From Treponema sp. (GTDB taxonomy: Bacteria > Spirochaetota > Spirochaetia > Treponematales > Treponemataceae), in NCBI GenBank assembly GCA_031290005.1, contig JAITOJ010000093.1, positions 1 to 19,346 on the forward strand: DNA of 19,346 nucleotides, written 5' to 3'. This document shows positions 1 through 9,004 of the stretch, in pieces; the stretch's first letter is position 1, and each line of letters begins with the position of its first letter. Both the position numbers and the translations under genes were made by a program. Below the pieces are notes generated by a model that was not told the DNA's origin, did no database searches, and saw only the letters and a list, made by a program, of their open reading frames with translations.

Positions 1-204
1 CTGGAAATGTATCTTTCCGATTTATATACCACCTTCGTAAATCTGGCGCGGATTCCCTCCCTGTCGGTTCCCTGCGGCGCCACCGTTGACCGCATGCCCA
101 TTGGGGTTCAGTTCGCCGGGGCCATGTTCACCGAGGCCAGGATTCTGCGCACCGCAGAGGCCTGGGAACAGGAACATCCGGGGTGCGGGATTCCCCTGGG
201 ATAG
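1..204 (+). CDS. gatA: Asp-tRNA(Asn)/Glu-tRNA(Gln) amidotransferase subunit A, C-terminal end (5' partial)
   Basis: The reading frame is open from base 1 and ends at TAG 202-204, giving about 67 residues of the C-terminus of an amidase-signature protein. The segment YLSDLYTTFVNLARIPSLSV, followed by a PCG, a PIGVQF and a late 'RTAEAWEQ' helix, matches the end of GatA. There the usual text is of the form DxxTxxxNLAGxPxxSxPxG...GLPxGxQ...LLxxAxxxE. GatA provides the glutaminase/amidase activity of the GatCAB complex, which amidates mischarged Glu-tRNA(Gln) or Asp-tRNA(Asn) in the cytoplasm. The catalytic Ser-Ser-Lys region lies upstream of the window and cannot be checked. Other amidase-signature enzymes end similarly, but the NLA...P..SVPCG text favours GatA. 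The next gene starts inside this one at 183. Confidence 0.85.
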   Translation: MEMYLSDLYTTFVNLARIPSLSVPCGATVDRMPIGVQFAGAMFTEARILRTAEAWEQEHPGCGIPLG

Positions 205-1007
205 TCCGCCTCCTTATGCCGGGGATTGATACCGCCCAGCTCCTGCTTTTTGACGACCAGAGCGCTGCTTCCCCGCAGTCCTCCTCTCTGTCGGCGCCCC
301 AAGGGGTAACCTGGAACCTCTGGCACGGGTGCACCAAATTCAGCGAGGGGTGCCGGAACTGCTATGTGTTCCGCCGGGACCGCAAAATCGGCGTGGACAG
401 CCGGAATATCTACAAAACCCGCAGTTTCGCCTTGCCGGTGCTCAGGAACAGAGCCGGGGAATACAAATATCCCGCAGGAACCCTGTTCGCCGCCTGTTTT
501 TCCTCGGATTTCCTGCATCCCCAGTGCGACCTCTGGCGCGAAGAGGCCTGGGCCATGATGCGGAGCCGCCGGGACTGCCGGTTCCTGTTCCTGACCAAGC
601 GGATTGAGCGGTTTATGGACTGCCTGCCTGCGGATTGGGGCGCGGGGTGGGACCACGTGGCCGTGGGGGCCACCTGCGAAACCCAGGAGATTGCGGACTT
701 CCGGCTCCCCATTTTCAAGGACTGCCCCATCCGGCACAAAATCATCATCCACGAGCCGCTTTTGTCGGCCATGGATGTTTCCGCGTTTCTGGACCACACC
801 ATCGAGGAAGTGGTTGCCGGGGGCGAGTCAGGCCCCAATGCCCGGCCCTGCCGCTGGGAGTGGTTCACCGCGCTCCGCGACCAGTGCGTCCGGGCCGGGG
901 TTCCTTTCACGTTCAAGCAGACCGGCGCGGTGTTTGTGAAAGACGGGAAGACGTACCGAATTCCCCGGCGGTTACAGCACAGCCAGGCGCGGCGGGCGGG
1001 GCTCTGA
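183..1007 (+). CDS. DUF5131 / phage Gp37-Gp68 family three-cysteine protein
   Basis: A 274-residue protein recognised by TWNLWHGCTKFSEGCRNCYV (residues 43-61 region), the signature of the DUF5131 (Gp37/Gp68) family. It places three cysteines as C50-x6-C57-x2-C60. The family is regarded as radical-SAM-like on the basis of this cysteine motif, but its reaction is not known to me. Later family-like text includes FLTKR, 'VAVGATCETQ' and 'EEVVAGGESGPNARP', the last of these typical of the C-terminal half. The start taken is GTG 183, because AGGAA at 170-174 sits 8 nt upstream and the gene then overlaps the end of gatA by 22 bp (translational coupling). ATG 216 is the alternative and has no visible Shine-Dalgarno. 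Members are often paired with a 'three-Cys-motif partner' (TcmP) gene; none is seen here. Its last 36 bp overlap the convergent GH20 gene. Confidence 0.85.
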   Translation: MRDSPGIVRLLMPGIDTAQLLLFDDQSAASPQSSSLSAPQGVTWNLWHGCTKFSEGCRNCYVFRRDRKIGVDSRNIYKTRSFALPVLRNRAGEYKYPAGTLFAACFSSDFLHPQCDLWREEAWAMMRSRRDCRFLFLTKRIERFMDCLPADWGAGWDHVAVGATCETQEIADFRLPIFKDCPIRHKIIIHEPLLSAMDVSAFLDHTIEEVVAGGESGPNARPCRWEWFTALRDQCVRAGVPFTFKQTGAVFVKDGKTYRIPRRLQHSQARRAGL

Positions 1008-2486
1008 TACCCGGGAGTACAGAATGCCCAGGCTTTCCAGGCGGCGGTTATGGGTAGTTAAGCGTTTTGTGAAGTCGGCGAAGTTTTTGTTCGCCTTTGG
1101 AGACCAGAGGACTTCCGCCAGGGCGCACAAGCGGGGAAAAATCATATATTCGGCGATTTTTGAAGCGTAAATATATTCTGTCCACAGATTGCCCTGAGCG
1201 CCCAATACCAGAGCCGCTTCGCCGGCGGACATGCCCGGGGAAACCGGGTCAAGGGCATACAACAGGGAAAGCGGCTTGGGGAAAGGCTGGCCCGGTTCTT
1301 CCGGGGAATCCTTTAGTTTGTAATCAAAATAACAGCCGTCGCTGTTGGGCGTCATAATGACCGGATGCCCCATTTTTGCGGCGGCATTGCCCCCCGCGCG
1401 GCCCCGCCAGGACATAACGACCAGCTCTTTGGGGAGTTTTTCCGCTTCCTCCGGGCGGTCGATAACTTCGTCCCAGCCTATGGCGATTTTCCCGCGCTCT
1501 GCCAGTATACCCGCCAGTTTCTCGGTTATCCGGGCCTGTAAACCCGCGGCTTCCCGCACACCCCATTCCTGCATTCTTGCCTGACATTTGGGACATTCTG
1601 CCCAGCGCGTGAACTTGACCTCGTCACCGCCAATATGCACATACTGTGATGGAAAGAGCGCCCCCAGGGTGTCAAAGACCGCCGCTGCCAGATCCCAAAG
1701 GCCGTCGTTTCCGGCGCAGAGCACGTCCTCAAACACGCCGAACCGGTCTTCCACGCGGTAGGGGCCGCCGGTGCAGCCCAAACCCGGATACGCGGCCAGC
1801 ACTGACGACGTATGGCCGGGCAGGTCGATTTCGGGAACCACCTCCACATGGCGGCAAGCGGCCCAGGCAACGATTTCCGTAATATCGGCGGTTGTATAAA
1901 AACCGCCGTACCAAGCGTCCCGCCGCCGGGTATCCAGGCGCTTTGAGCCGATTTCCGTGAGCAGGGGATACGTGCTGACCGGCAGCCGCCACCCCTGGTC
2001 GTCGCTCAAATGCCAGTGAAAGGTATTGAGGTGATGCAGTGACAGGGCGTCAATCAGTTTTTTAATAAATTCGACGGTAAAGAAATGGCGCGAACAATCG
2101 AGCATGAGGCCGCGCCAGGGGAACCTCGGATAATCCTCAATAACGGCGCAGGGAATACCGCCGCCATCGTCTCTGGTCATAAAAAGCTGGCGCAGAACCT
2201 GCAAACCGTGATACATGCCCGCGTTGTCCCCGGCTTCGACGGTGATACCCTCAGGGGCAATCGTCAGTGTGTACCGCTCTTGCCGTTCTCCTCTGTCCGG
2301 CGCCTGCTTCAGCGTGATACGCGCGGCGGGGTCTTCTTGCGGGAAAACAGGCTTCATTTGTTCCCGAAAAACCGCCCGTTCCGGCTCAAAACAAGAATCG
2401 CCCGTGATTTTCGGCAGCCCCGTGCAATAAAAGCCGCCGCCCCGGTACTGTACCGAGGCCGGCTGGGGGATTATATTCAGATTCAT
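972..2486 (-). CDS. GH20 beta-N-acetylhexosaminidase, cytoplasmic
   Basis: 504 residues, about the normal size for a two-domain GH20 enzyme: a GH20b-type N-terminal domain (about 3-120) and a TIM barrel (about 121-460). Barrel landmarks are WRGLMLDCSRHF near 124, LNTFHWHLSDDQGWR near 153, EVVPEIDLPGH near 215 and HIGGDEV with the catalytic pair D288-E289, then W435. GH20 enzymes hydrolyse terminal beta-GlcNAc/GalNAc by substrate-assisted catalysis through the N-acetyl group. There is no signal peptide, so it should act in the cytoplasm on imported oligosaccharides, trimming GlcNAc from antennae or splitting the core. It is the last gene of the fucosidase-galactosidase-mannosidase-hexosaminidase operon. 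Its ATG shares one base with the GH38 stop (TGATG), and its strong AGGAGGAA ribosome-binding site lies within the GH38 C-terminal codons. The stop lies 36 bp inside the convergent DUF5131 gene. Confidence 0.95.
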   Translation of the reverse strand: MNLNIIPQPASVQYRGGGFYCTGLPKITGDSCFEPERAVFREQMKPVFPQEDPAARITLKQAPDRGERQERYTLTIAPEGITVEAGDNAGMYHGLQVLRQLFMTRDDGGGIPCAVIEDYPRFPWRGLMLDCSRHFFTVEFIKKLIDALSLHHLNTFHWHLSDDQGWRLPVSTYPLLTEIGSKRLDTRRRDAWYGGFYTTADITEIVAWAACRHVEVVPEIDLPGHTSSVLAAYPGLGCTGGPYRVEDRFGVFEDVLCAGNDGLWDLAAAVFDTLGALFPSQYVHIGGDEVKFTRWAECPKCQARMQEWGVREAAGLQARITEKLAGILAERGKIAIGWDEVIDRPEEAEKLPKELVVMSWRGRAGGNAAAKMGHPVIMTPNSDGCYFDYKLKDSPEEPGQPFPKPLSLLYALDPVSPGMSAGEAALVLGAQGNLWTEYIYASKIAEYMIFPRLCALAEVLWSPKANKNFADFTKRLTTHNRRLESLGILYSRVSEPRPPRLAVL

Positions 2487-5400
2487 CAGTATTCCTCCTG
2501 GTGGAAATGTATCAACAGCGTCTTAATCTCAAAGGGTCTGAAAGCAAGAGGGATGCGGGAACCGGCGCTTTGCGCGATATGGCCGTTTCCTTCCAGCATA
2601 TCTGTTTCCATAACCGAAGAGACCGGGCGGTTGAAAGACAGAACGCTCTTCTGATGGCCGCCAAAACTTTCGTAGAGACACACTACCAAGCTTTTGGAAC
2701 TTTTTCCCGCCGCCGCTTCCGGCGCTTTGACGCTTTCAATGATGACCGCGGGATTATCCACCGAGCAGAGCGAACAACTGGCCGGTTCACCGGCAGTTCC
2801 CGGAATATGCTCGCTGCCAACGATTGTGTTAAGCTCATAGGCGGAGCGTACTACGCCGGATTCGGTAAAGCCGCCCTTCCAGGGCAGCAGCGCGTAGGTG
2901 AAGCGGTGTTCCCCCTGGTCGGCCTCAGGGTCAGGCGCCAGGGGAGAGCGGAGCAAAGTAAGCCGCATCCTGCCGCCGGACACATCATGGCCATATTTGC
3001 AGTCGTTCAGAAGCGCAATCCCGGATCCGGAACCTTCTTCTTCCAGGGCAATCCATTTATGGGCGCAAATTTCAAACTTCGCCCGGTCCTGCATCAGATT
3101 TTTATGAGTGTTGCGGAAAATATGCCCGTATTGCACTTCGCAGCGGACTTTGGAAGCGCTCATCGCCGTATCAAAGCTCACTTTGAGGAGCCGGTGTTTT
3201 TCATGCCAGTCCGCCCTGGTGTCAAAATCAATGCGCCGATTGTCCGCATAGCAGACCATGTCCTGGGACAAGCGGGACGCCTCGCCGATTTTATACTTCC
3301 GGCGGATACGGATACACAACGGGCCGGAGGAGACGACTTCTGTTGATTCAAGGACGTCTTCAGGGACAATATGCCTGGTGTAGTCTGAATCAATATCCCA
3401 GGCGTCCCAGAATACCGGAAGGTCTTCGGCGCTGATGAAGGCGTTGAACAGACCGCCCTTTGCGACCTGTTCCAGCCCGTTTTGCGCCGCATCCAGGAGG
3501 CTGACAATATGCCCCTGCTTGTCAAATTTGACGCGATAAAAAGGCGTTTCAAGCTGCCCGTCTGTATAGCTGAAAGGACTTTTGGGGGCTTCGCCATCCG
3601 GGGCAAACGGCGTAAAACGCGCCCAGCCCATAGAAGGCAGCGTAACGCTCACTGCTGCCTGTTCCAGGCCGTCCAGGTCTGTATAACGCTGCGCCGGATG
3701 AACGCCGGATGCGGATTGCAGGGCTTTTACCTGGGATCCCAAAACCGCCGCCGCCACTGTTATGACGCCGCGCCGCTGCCATGAAAGGTCGTTAAACAGG
3801 AATATCCCGCCGCCGGGAACCAATGCCTTTTGGGTGACTCTGGAAATGCTTTCCATTTGGGCAAGGATTTGGGCGGAAACAGCTTCCGCTTCTGTATATA
3901 CCCGGTTGATTGAAGAGCCGGGTATAATGTCGTGGAACTGATTGGTAAGCATTTTTTTCCAGGCTGCGGTCAGTTCTCCCTGGGGATACGCCTCTTTGTC
4001 GTCCAATGCGGCCCAGGAAGCTAAAAATTCCGTCCTCCGCAGGGCAAACTCAATGCGCCGGTTATTCCGTTTGGTGCGGGCCTGGGTCGTGTAAGCGCCG
4101 CGGTGCAGTTCCAGGTATAACTCGTCCCGCCATTCGGGCAGTTCTTCGGGATGGGCAAAAATCCGTTCCAGGGCCGGTGTGATTTTTGTCCACCGGGTTT
4201 TCGGAGCGCCTTCAAGGTTGCCCAAACGGCGCGCCATTTCAATATCCGCCCGGAGCGTACCGCCGCCGCCGTCCCCTTCGCCGGTTGGTTTTATAAATTC
4301 CGCCTGAACTTCCTTGTGCTGAACTTCATTCCAGTCCGCAATCAGTTGTTTTGGCTCTATCCGGCCATTATAACCTCCCTGGCGTGAAACAATAAAATGA
4401 GTGTTGATACCCGTGCCGTCAATACCGCACCAGATAAACGTATCGTAGGGAAACCGGGTGGTATCGTTCCAGCTTATTTTGCTGGTTACAAAATACTTGA
4501 TGCGGCAGCCCCGTAAAATCTGCGGCAAAGCCGCGGCATAACCGAATACGTCGGGGAGCCAGAGCGTATCCGCTTCGTAATCGCCGAACATCTCCCTGTT
4601 TGCCGCTTTGCCCACCAGAAATTGCCGGATGAGTGATTCCCCGGAGGGGATGTTGCAGTCCGCCTCAACCCACATGCCGCCGTTTGGTTCCCATTGTCCA
4701 TTTTTGTAAGCTATTTTTACCGCTTCAAACACATCAGGATACTCGTTTTTGACGATTTCAAGCTGGCAGGGCTGACTTTGAATAAAAATAAATTCAGGAT
4801 ATTCTTTTATAAAGCGCAGCATGTTTGAAAAGGTGCGGGCGGTTTTTCGCTCGGTTTCGGCGATGGGCCAGAGCCAGGCGTGGTCGATGTGGGCATGGCC
4901 GATAAGGTCAATTGCTGGAACCGTGCCGCCGTTTTTTGCCTGTAAGAGCGGGGCGATTTGTTTTGCGGCTTTTTCCGCTTGTTCTTCCAGTTTTTCGCCC
5001 TTTGCCGTGAGTCTCACATTGTCTGTCAGCGCGTCGTAAAGGCCTTTCAAAATCCGGGCCTTGCGGAGGGAATTGTCATCCAACTGTTTGGCCAGATCCA
5101 AAAGGGTTTTTACATCGTAATAGAGGGAAAAAATCCCCTCCAAACGTTCCGAAAGAAAACCGCCCTCAAAAGTGTTTGGAAAATCCAGCAGCACCTTTCC
5201 GGTATTCACTACGATAGACGGCCCTTCAAAAGGGCCGCAGCCGCCGTGAGGATGCCCTGAATAGGCTTCCACATGAAGGGTGTGTTCCGCGCCGTCCGCG
5301 TCAATGCGGATTTTTCGGTGAAAAACATTAAAAGCCCCAGCAGGCAGGCCGTCAATAAACGCGAGCGAGTCAGCATTGGGCGTCACGTTCAGAAAAAGCG

Positions 5401-5632
5401 GGCGGCCCCCCAGGGGGGCACAATATGCCGTGCGGAACCACCAGCAATACCATGATTTGCCCCACGCTCCCGGGGCGGTAACTTTCCGCCAGTCCGCATT
5501 TTCAGGCGGCCTTCGGAATGTCTCTTCCGTAGCGAAAACTTCAAACTCAAGACTGCTGATTTCCCGGTAGGCGTTCCGCTTCAAAAAACTCAGATATTGG
5601 TCTATCCGCTGTTCAACTTTTGGTATAAGCAT
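2486..5632 (-). CDS. GH38 alpha-mannosidase
   Basis: 1048 residues, full length for the bacterial/vacuolar (ManC/Ams1-like) branch of GH38. An N-terminal beta domain (about 1-235) precedes the catalytic domain, which opens with LIGHAHIDHAWLWP: H248 and D250 align with the His-x-Asp zinc ligands. WLPDVFGY follows, with D361 at the position of the catalytic nucleophile. The middle three-helix region and C-terminal beta domains follow to the end. GH38 enzymes are retaining, zinc-dependent alpha-mannosidases that remove alpha-1,2/1,3/1,6-mannose from N-glycans. No signal peptide is present, implying cytoplasmic action. ATG 5632 follows AAAGGA 5-7 nt upstream, 18 nt after the GH42 stop. The stop overlaps the GH20 start by one base. 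The exact mannose linkage cannot be read from the sequence. Confidence 0.95.
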   Translation of the reverse strand: MLIPKVEQRIDQYLSFLKRNAYREISSLEFEVFATEETFRRPPENADWRKVTAPGAWGKSWYCWWFRTAYCAPLGGRPLFLNVTPNADSLAFIDGLPAGAFNVFHRKIRIDADGAEHTLHVEAYSGHPHGGCGPFEGPSIVVNTGKVLLDFPNTFEGGFLSERLEGIFSLYYDVKTLLDLAKQLDDNSLRKARILKGLYDALTDNVRLTAKGEKLEEQAEKAAKQIAPLLQAKNGGTVPAIDLIGHAHIDHAWLWPIAETERKTARTFSNMLRFIKEYPEFIFIQSQPCQLEIVKNEYPDVFEAVKIAYKNGQWEPNGGMWVEADCNIPSGESLIRQFLVGKAANREMFGDYEADTLWLPDVFGYAAALPQILRGCRIKYFVTSKISWNDTTRFPYDTFIWCGIDGTGINTHFIVSRQGGYNGRIEPKQLIADWNEVQHKEVQAEFIKPTGEGDGGGGTLRADIEMARRLGNLEGAPKTRWTKITPALERIFAHPEELPEWRDELYLELHRGAYTTQARTKRNNRRIEFALRRTEFLASWAALDDKEAYPQGELTAAWKKMLTNQFHDIIPGSSINRVYTEAEAVSAQILAQMESISRVTQKALVPGGGIFLFNDLSWQRRGVITVAAAVLGSQVKALQSASGVHPAQRYTDLDGLEQAAVSVTLPSMGWARFTPFAPDGEAPKSPFSYTDGQLETPFYRVKFDKQGHIVSLLDAAQNGLEQVAKGGLFNAFISAEDLPVFWDAWDIDSDYTRHIVPEDVLESTEVVSSGPLCIRIRRKYKIGEASRLSQDMVCYADNRRIDFDTRADWHEKHRLLKVSFDTAMSASKVRCEVQYGHIFRNTHKNLMQDRAKFEICAHKWIALEEEGSGSGIALLNDCKYGHDVSGGRMRLTLLRSPLAPDPEADQGEHRFTYALLPWKGGFTESGVVRSAYELNTIVGSEHIPGTAGEPASCSLCSVDNPAVIIESVKAPEAAAGKSSKSLVVCLYESFGGHQKSVLSFNRPVSSVMETDMLEGNGHIAQSAGSRIPLAFRPFEIKTLLIHFHQEEY

Positions 5633-5650
5633 AAAATCCTTTATTCTGTA

Positions 5651-7675
5651 TCACCTATGTTCCAAAACCAGGGCATCCCAGGGCGCAAGCTCTTTTATAC
5701 CCGCAAACCCCGTATCAACCTTTGCGGAAACGGGTGAAAAATTCAGCAAAAACACGTAATCTGTTTTCCCGTCGCTTCTCACCTGGGCCGTAACCCCCGG
5801 CGGCAGGGGAGAAGCAATCACCCGCCTCACGCCGCACTGGTCAACCAGGTCATGGTAAAAGTCATCCAGAAAATCCGTATGTGTCCGCGCCGCCAGGAAA
5901 TACGCTTCGCCCTTGCCGTAGCGGTTCACCGTAAGCGCGCCCTTTCCGGCGTAGAAATCGGAGTCGTATTTCGCCAGCGCTTCCGCGCCCCGCTGATGCA
6001 CCAGCTCGCAGAACTCGTGCACCGCGTAGCTTTTGCCGTTCCAGACAAAACTGTTCCGGTCTTCGGGGTACAGCGAATCAATCTCCTCGCACCAGATCCC
6101 CAAAACGTCTTTCAGCGGGCCGGGGAAGCCTCCGGTAAATACCAAATCGTTTTCGTCCACGTAGCCGGTTATGTAGGTCGCGACAAACGTGCCGCCGTTT
6201 TTCACAAACGCCGCGATTTTTTCGGCAACAGAAACGCCCGCGTCATCTTTTCTGAGCATATAGAGCATGGGGGCGACGACAATATCATAGCCGTCAAAAC
6301 TCCGCGTCGATTCGATGATGTCCACCGGAACAGCCTGTTTCCAGAAAGCCGAATAATGCTCGATGACTGTCCGGTCATACGCGGTGTTCTGCTGCAAAAA
6401 CCCCTTTGCGTCGCCGAGCGCCCAGGCGTTTTCCCAGTCGAAAATCAGCGCCACTCTGGAAGGCGTCGAACAGCCCACAATCGGGTCCATCGTTTTAAGC
6501 CGCGCTCCCACTTCGGACACATCCCGGAAGACACGGGTATTTTCCGTGCCTTCATGGTCAACCACCGCGCCGTGAAACTTTTCACTCGCCCCCCGCCCTT
6601 TTCTGAACTGGAAATACAGCACCGAGTCCGATCCGTGGGCAACGGCCTGCATCGATTGCAACATGTGCACCCCCGGACGGCGGAGTTTTGCCACGCCCTG
6701 CCAGTTCGTCGCCGAGGGGGAGGATTCCATCAGCAAAAACGGCTTGTCCTTGAGGCCCCGGTTCAGGTCGTGGTTAAAGGAAATATGCATACCTTCCCAT
6801 GCTGCGTCCTCGTCCGTGCCGCGCCAGTGGGGATAATTATCCCAGGAAACGACATCCAGCACCTTCGCCATCTTGAAGGCATCGAAACCCAGGTAGGGGC
6901 CCATCAAATTAGTCGTGCAGGGAACATGAGGGGTACTTTTTTTGAGCGGCGCCGTCTCGCACCTATAAAAATCGATAAACTGATCGCTCGTAAAACGGCG
7001 CCAGCTCAGGTTAAGGCCGTGCAGATTCGTATCCCCCAGTTCCGAAGGGCTTTCAATCTGTTCCCAATCAGTATAGGTGTGGGACCAAAAGCTGGTCCAC
7101 CATGCCTCGTTGAGGGCGTCCAGGGTTTTATAGCGATCTTGTAGCCATTCCCGGAAACGGGCCTGGCACAGCGGGCAGTGGCATTCGCCGCCGTATTCAT
7201 TGGAAATATGCCACAGCGCCAAAGCCGGGTGATCTTTGTAGCGTTCCGCAAGGAGCGTATTGATACGGATGACTTTTTCACGGTACACCGGGGAACTCAG
7301 GCAGTGGTTGTGCCGTTCGCCGTGCAGATTTTTTGTCCGATTCCGGTTCATTCGGAGGATTTCAGGGTATTTCTGGCTCATCCATGCGGGCCGTGCGCCC
7401 GAAGGAGTCGCCAGCACCGCGGTTATCCCATTTTCCGCCAGCATGTCCATCACTTCATCGATCCATTCAAAACGGTACTCCCCCTCATTGGGTTCCAGCG
7501 CCGCCCAGGAAAAAATTCCCACCGTCAGGGTGTTAATCCCCGCAAGTTTTGCCATGCGCATATCTTCGCGCCAGACAGTGTCTTTCCATTTGAGCCATTG
7601 CTCGGGATTGTAATCCCCGCCGTGCAGTATATGGGGGCATTTGGTAACCGGCGGATAGCGGACCGCTTTAGTCAT
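5651..7675 (-). CDS. GH42 beta-galactosidase
   Basis: 674 residues from ATG 7675, normal for GH42. HGGDYNPEQW (near 18-27) opens the catalytic barrel. WHISNEYGG holds the acid/base E160 and FLLMESSPS holds the nucleophile E317. Four cysteines, C125, C165, C167 and C170, match the zinc cluster of the Thermus-type GH42 enzymes. The trimerisation domain (about 390-600) and short C-terminal beta domain follow. GH42 cleaves terminal beta-galactose, often beta-1,3/1,4/1,6 and including lacto-N-biose-type linkages. The frame stays open to 7891, but the extra residues have no family similarity and lie wholly over the GH29 gene. The chosen ATG overlaps the GH29 stop by 8 bp, as expected for coupled translation, though no clear Shine-Dalgarno precedes it. 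No signal peptide is seen. It presumably removes galactose from antennae once fucose is gone. Confidence 0.94.
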   Translation of the reverse strand: MTKAVRYPPVTKCPHILHGGDYNPEQWLKWKDTVWREDMRMAKLAGINTLTVGIFSWAALEPNEGEYRFEWIDEVMDMLAENGITAVLATPSGARPAWMSQKYPEILRMNRNRTKNLHGERHNHCLSSPVYREKVIRINTLLAERYKDHPALALWHISNEYGGECHCPLCQARFREWLQDRYKTLDALNEAWWTSFWSHTYTDWEQIESPSELGDTNLHGLNLSWRRFTSDQFIDFYRCETAPLKKSTPHVPCTTNLMGPYLGFDAFKMAKVLDVVSWDNYPHWRGTDEDAAWEGMHISFNHDLNRGLKDKPFLLMESSPSATNWQGVAKLRRPGVHMLQSMQAVAHGSDSVLYFQFRKGRGASEKFHGAVVDHEGTENTRVFRDVSEVGARLKTMDPIVGCSTPSRVALIFDWENAWALGDAKGFLQQNTAYDRTVIEHYSAFWKQAVPVDIIESTRSFDGYDIVVAPMLYMLRKDDAGVSVAEKIAAFVKNGGTFVATYITGYVDENDLVFTGGFPGPLKDVLGIWCEEIDSLYPEDRNSFVWNGKSYAVHEFCELVHQRGAEALAKYDSDFYAGKGALTVNRYGKGEAYFLAARTHTDFLDDFYHDLVDQCGVRRVIASPLPPGVTAQVRSDGKTDYVFLLNFSPVSAKVDTGFAGIKELAPWDALVLEHR

Positions 7676-8978
7676 AGATCTGGCCAAAGAGGAGCGGCGC
7701 TGTTTTTGGAAAACCGATGTATTCAGGTTCCGCGTCAAACTCCAGGGCGATAACGGTTGCGCCGATAAGCGCGTCCCGGTCGTTGGGGGACAGGTTACGG
7801 AAAATGATCCGGTACTTTTCCTGCGTAAAGGGCAGTGTTTTTCCGCTTGCAAGGATCCGGGCGGATTTAAGATGACCAACCAAACCGGCAATAATAATCT
7901 CGCCGTTTTCCGGCCATATCCACTGCCACGCGTAAATCGTATTCCCCTTCCGGCTTAAACTTTGCAGCATACCGCCCACGCCCCAAAGCCCCCGGCCCGT
8001 GGTATTGTCGAATTTGTCCACTTTACCGTACAGGGCCTCGCCGTTTTGTTCCAGCCACTTGCCCAGCGTCGTCAAAGGCTCAAGCGCCTCATCGGGAACC
8101 GAGCCGTCGCTCCTGGGGCCGATGTTAAGGAGCAGATTGCCCTGGTCTTTCGCGCAGATTGAGAGCATTCTCAAGATTTGCTGGGCGTTTACGGCGTAGG
8201 GTTCGGCCTGTTTGGAGTCGATATAACCCCAGGAAAGGCCGTTAAAGGTCATACAGGCTTCCCAGTCCCGCTTGCCGTCGGGGGTCACGCTTTCTTCCGG
8301 CGTGCCGTAATCTTCGTCGAGGTGGCTCCGGTTATTGATGATGATGTCCGGCTGCAAAGCCCTGAGGCGCTGGTTCATTTCCACCGTGTTCCAGCCGTCG
8401 TAACTGCGCAGGGGCCAGTCGCCGTCATACCAGAGAATGTCGATCCTGCCGTAATTGGTTAAAAGTTCTTCGTTAAGGGCAAAGATATAATCCGTAAGCC
8501 GTTTCCGCGCCGCGCTGTCGTAAGAAGCGGCGCCGCCGTCCGGGTGGTGCCAATCCATCAGGGAGGAATACAATCCCACCTTGAGACCCTCGTCCCGGCA
8601 GGCTTCCACGTATTCCGCTACAATATCCCGCTTTGGGCCGTAATTAACGCTGTTATAGGGATTTACTTTGGAATCCCAGAGGCTGAAGCCCTCGTGGTGC
8701 CGGGTGGTTAGCACGATGTACTTCATGCCCGCGGCCCTGGCCAGCTTTGCCCACGAGCGGGGCGCCCCCGGCCTGGGCAGGAACTGATCCGCCAGTTTCT
8801 CGTACTCTTCCCTGGGCCAGATCTCGTGGGCCATGGCCCATTCGTGGCGGCCCAGAACCGAATACAACCCAAAGTGAATAAACATGCCGAAACGGGCTTC
8901 CCGCCACCAGGCCATACGCCGGTCCCGGCTTTTTGCGGTTTCCGCCTCATAATCGGCTTTTGAAACAAGTTTTAACAT
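7668..8978 (-). CDS. GH29 alpha-L-fucosidase
   Basis: 436 residues, typical of a compact GH29 enzyme. WWREARFGMFIHFGLYS (about 24-40), RHHEGFSLWDSK (about 93-104) and GLKVGLYSSLMDWHHP are the standard barrel motifs. ILWYDGDWP places the catalytic nucleophile at D185. NLLLNIGPRSDGSVPD (about 281-296) is the late family motif, and a C-terminal beta-sandwich follows. GH29 enzymes are retaining alpha-L-fucosidases; whether this is subfamily A (broad) or B (alpha-1,3/1,4, Lewis-type) cannot be settled by eye. No signal peptide is present, so it should be cytoplasmic. It is the first gene of the exo-glycosidase operon, with AAAGGA 7 nt before the ATG and a strong promoter just upstream. Being first fits a role in uncapping fucose so that galactosidase, mannosidase and hexosaminidase can follow. 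Confidence 0.95.
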   Translation of the reverse strand: MLKLVSKADYEAETAKSRDRRMAWWREARFGMFIHFGLYSVLGRHEWAMAHEIWPREEYEKLADQFLPRPGAPRSWAKLARAAGMKYIVLTTRHHEGFSLWDSKVNPYNSVNYGPKRDIVAEYVEACRDEGLKVGLYSSLMDWHHPDGGAASYDSAARKRLTDYIFALNEELLTNYGRIDILWYDGDWPLRSYDGWNTVEMNQRLRALQPDIIINNRSHLDEDYGTPEESVTPDGKRDWEACMTFNGLSWGYIDSKQAEPYAVNAQQILRMLSICAKDQGNLLLNIGPRSDGSVPDEALEPLTTLGKWLEQNGEALYGKVDKFDNTTGRGLWGVGGMLQSLSRKGNTIYAWQWIWPENGEIIIAGLVGHLKSARILASGKTLPFTQEKYRIIFRNLSPNDRDALIGATVIALEFDAEPEYIGFPKTAPLLFGQIYD

Positions 8979-9004
8979 AACAAAGTCCTTTAATAATATG
9001 CCGT

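Noticed and set aside
5852..7144. 430-codon plus-strand frame over the GH42 gene
   Set aside because: It is a shadow of the GH42 coding frame with no recognisable domain, and the opposite strand carries all catalytic motifs of a known family.
7676..7891. Longer GH42 start giving 72 extra residues
   Set aside because: The extra residues lie completely over the GH29 C-terminus, show no GH42 similarity, and ATG 7675 gives the normal family length.
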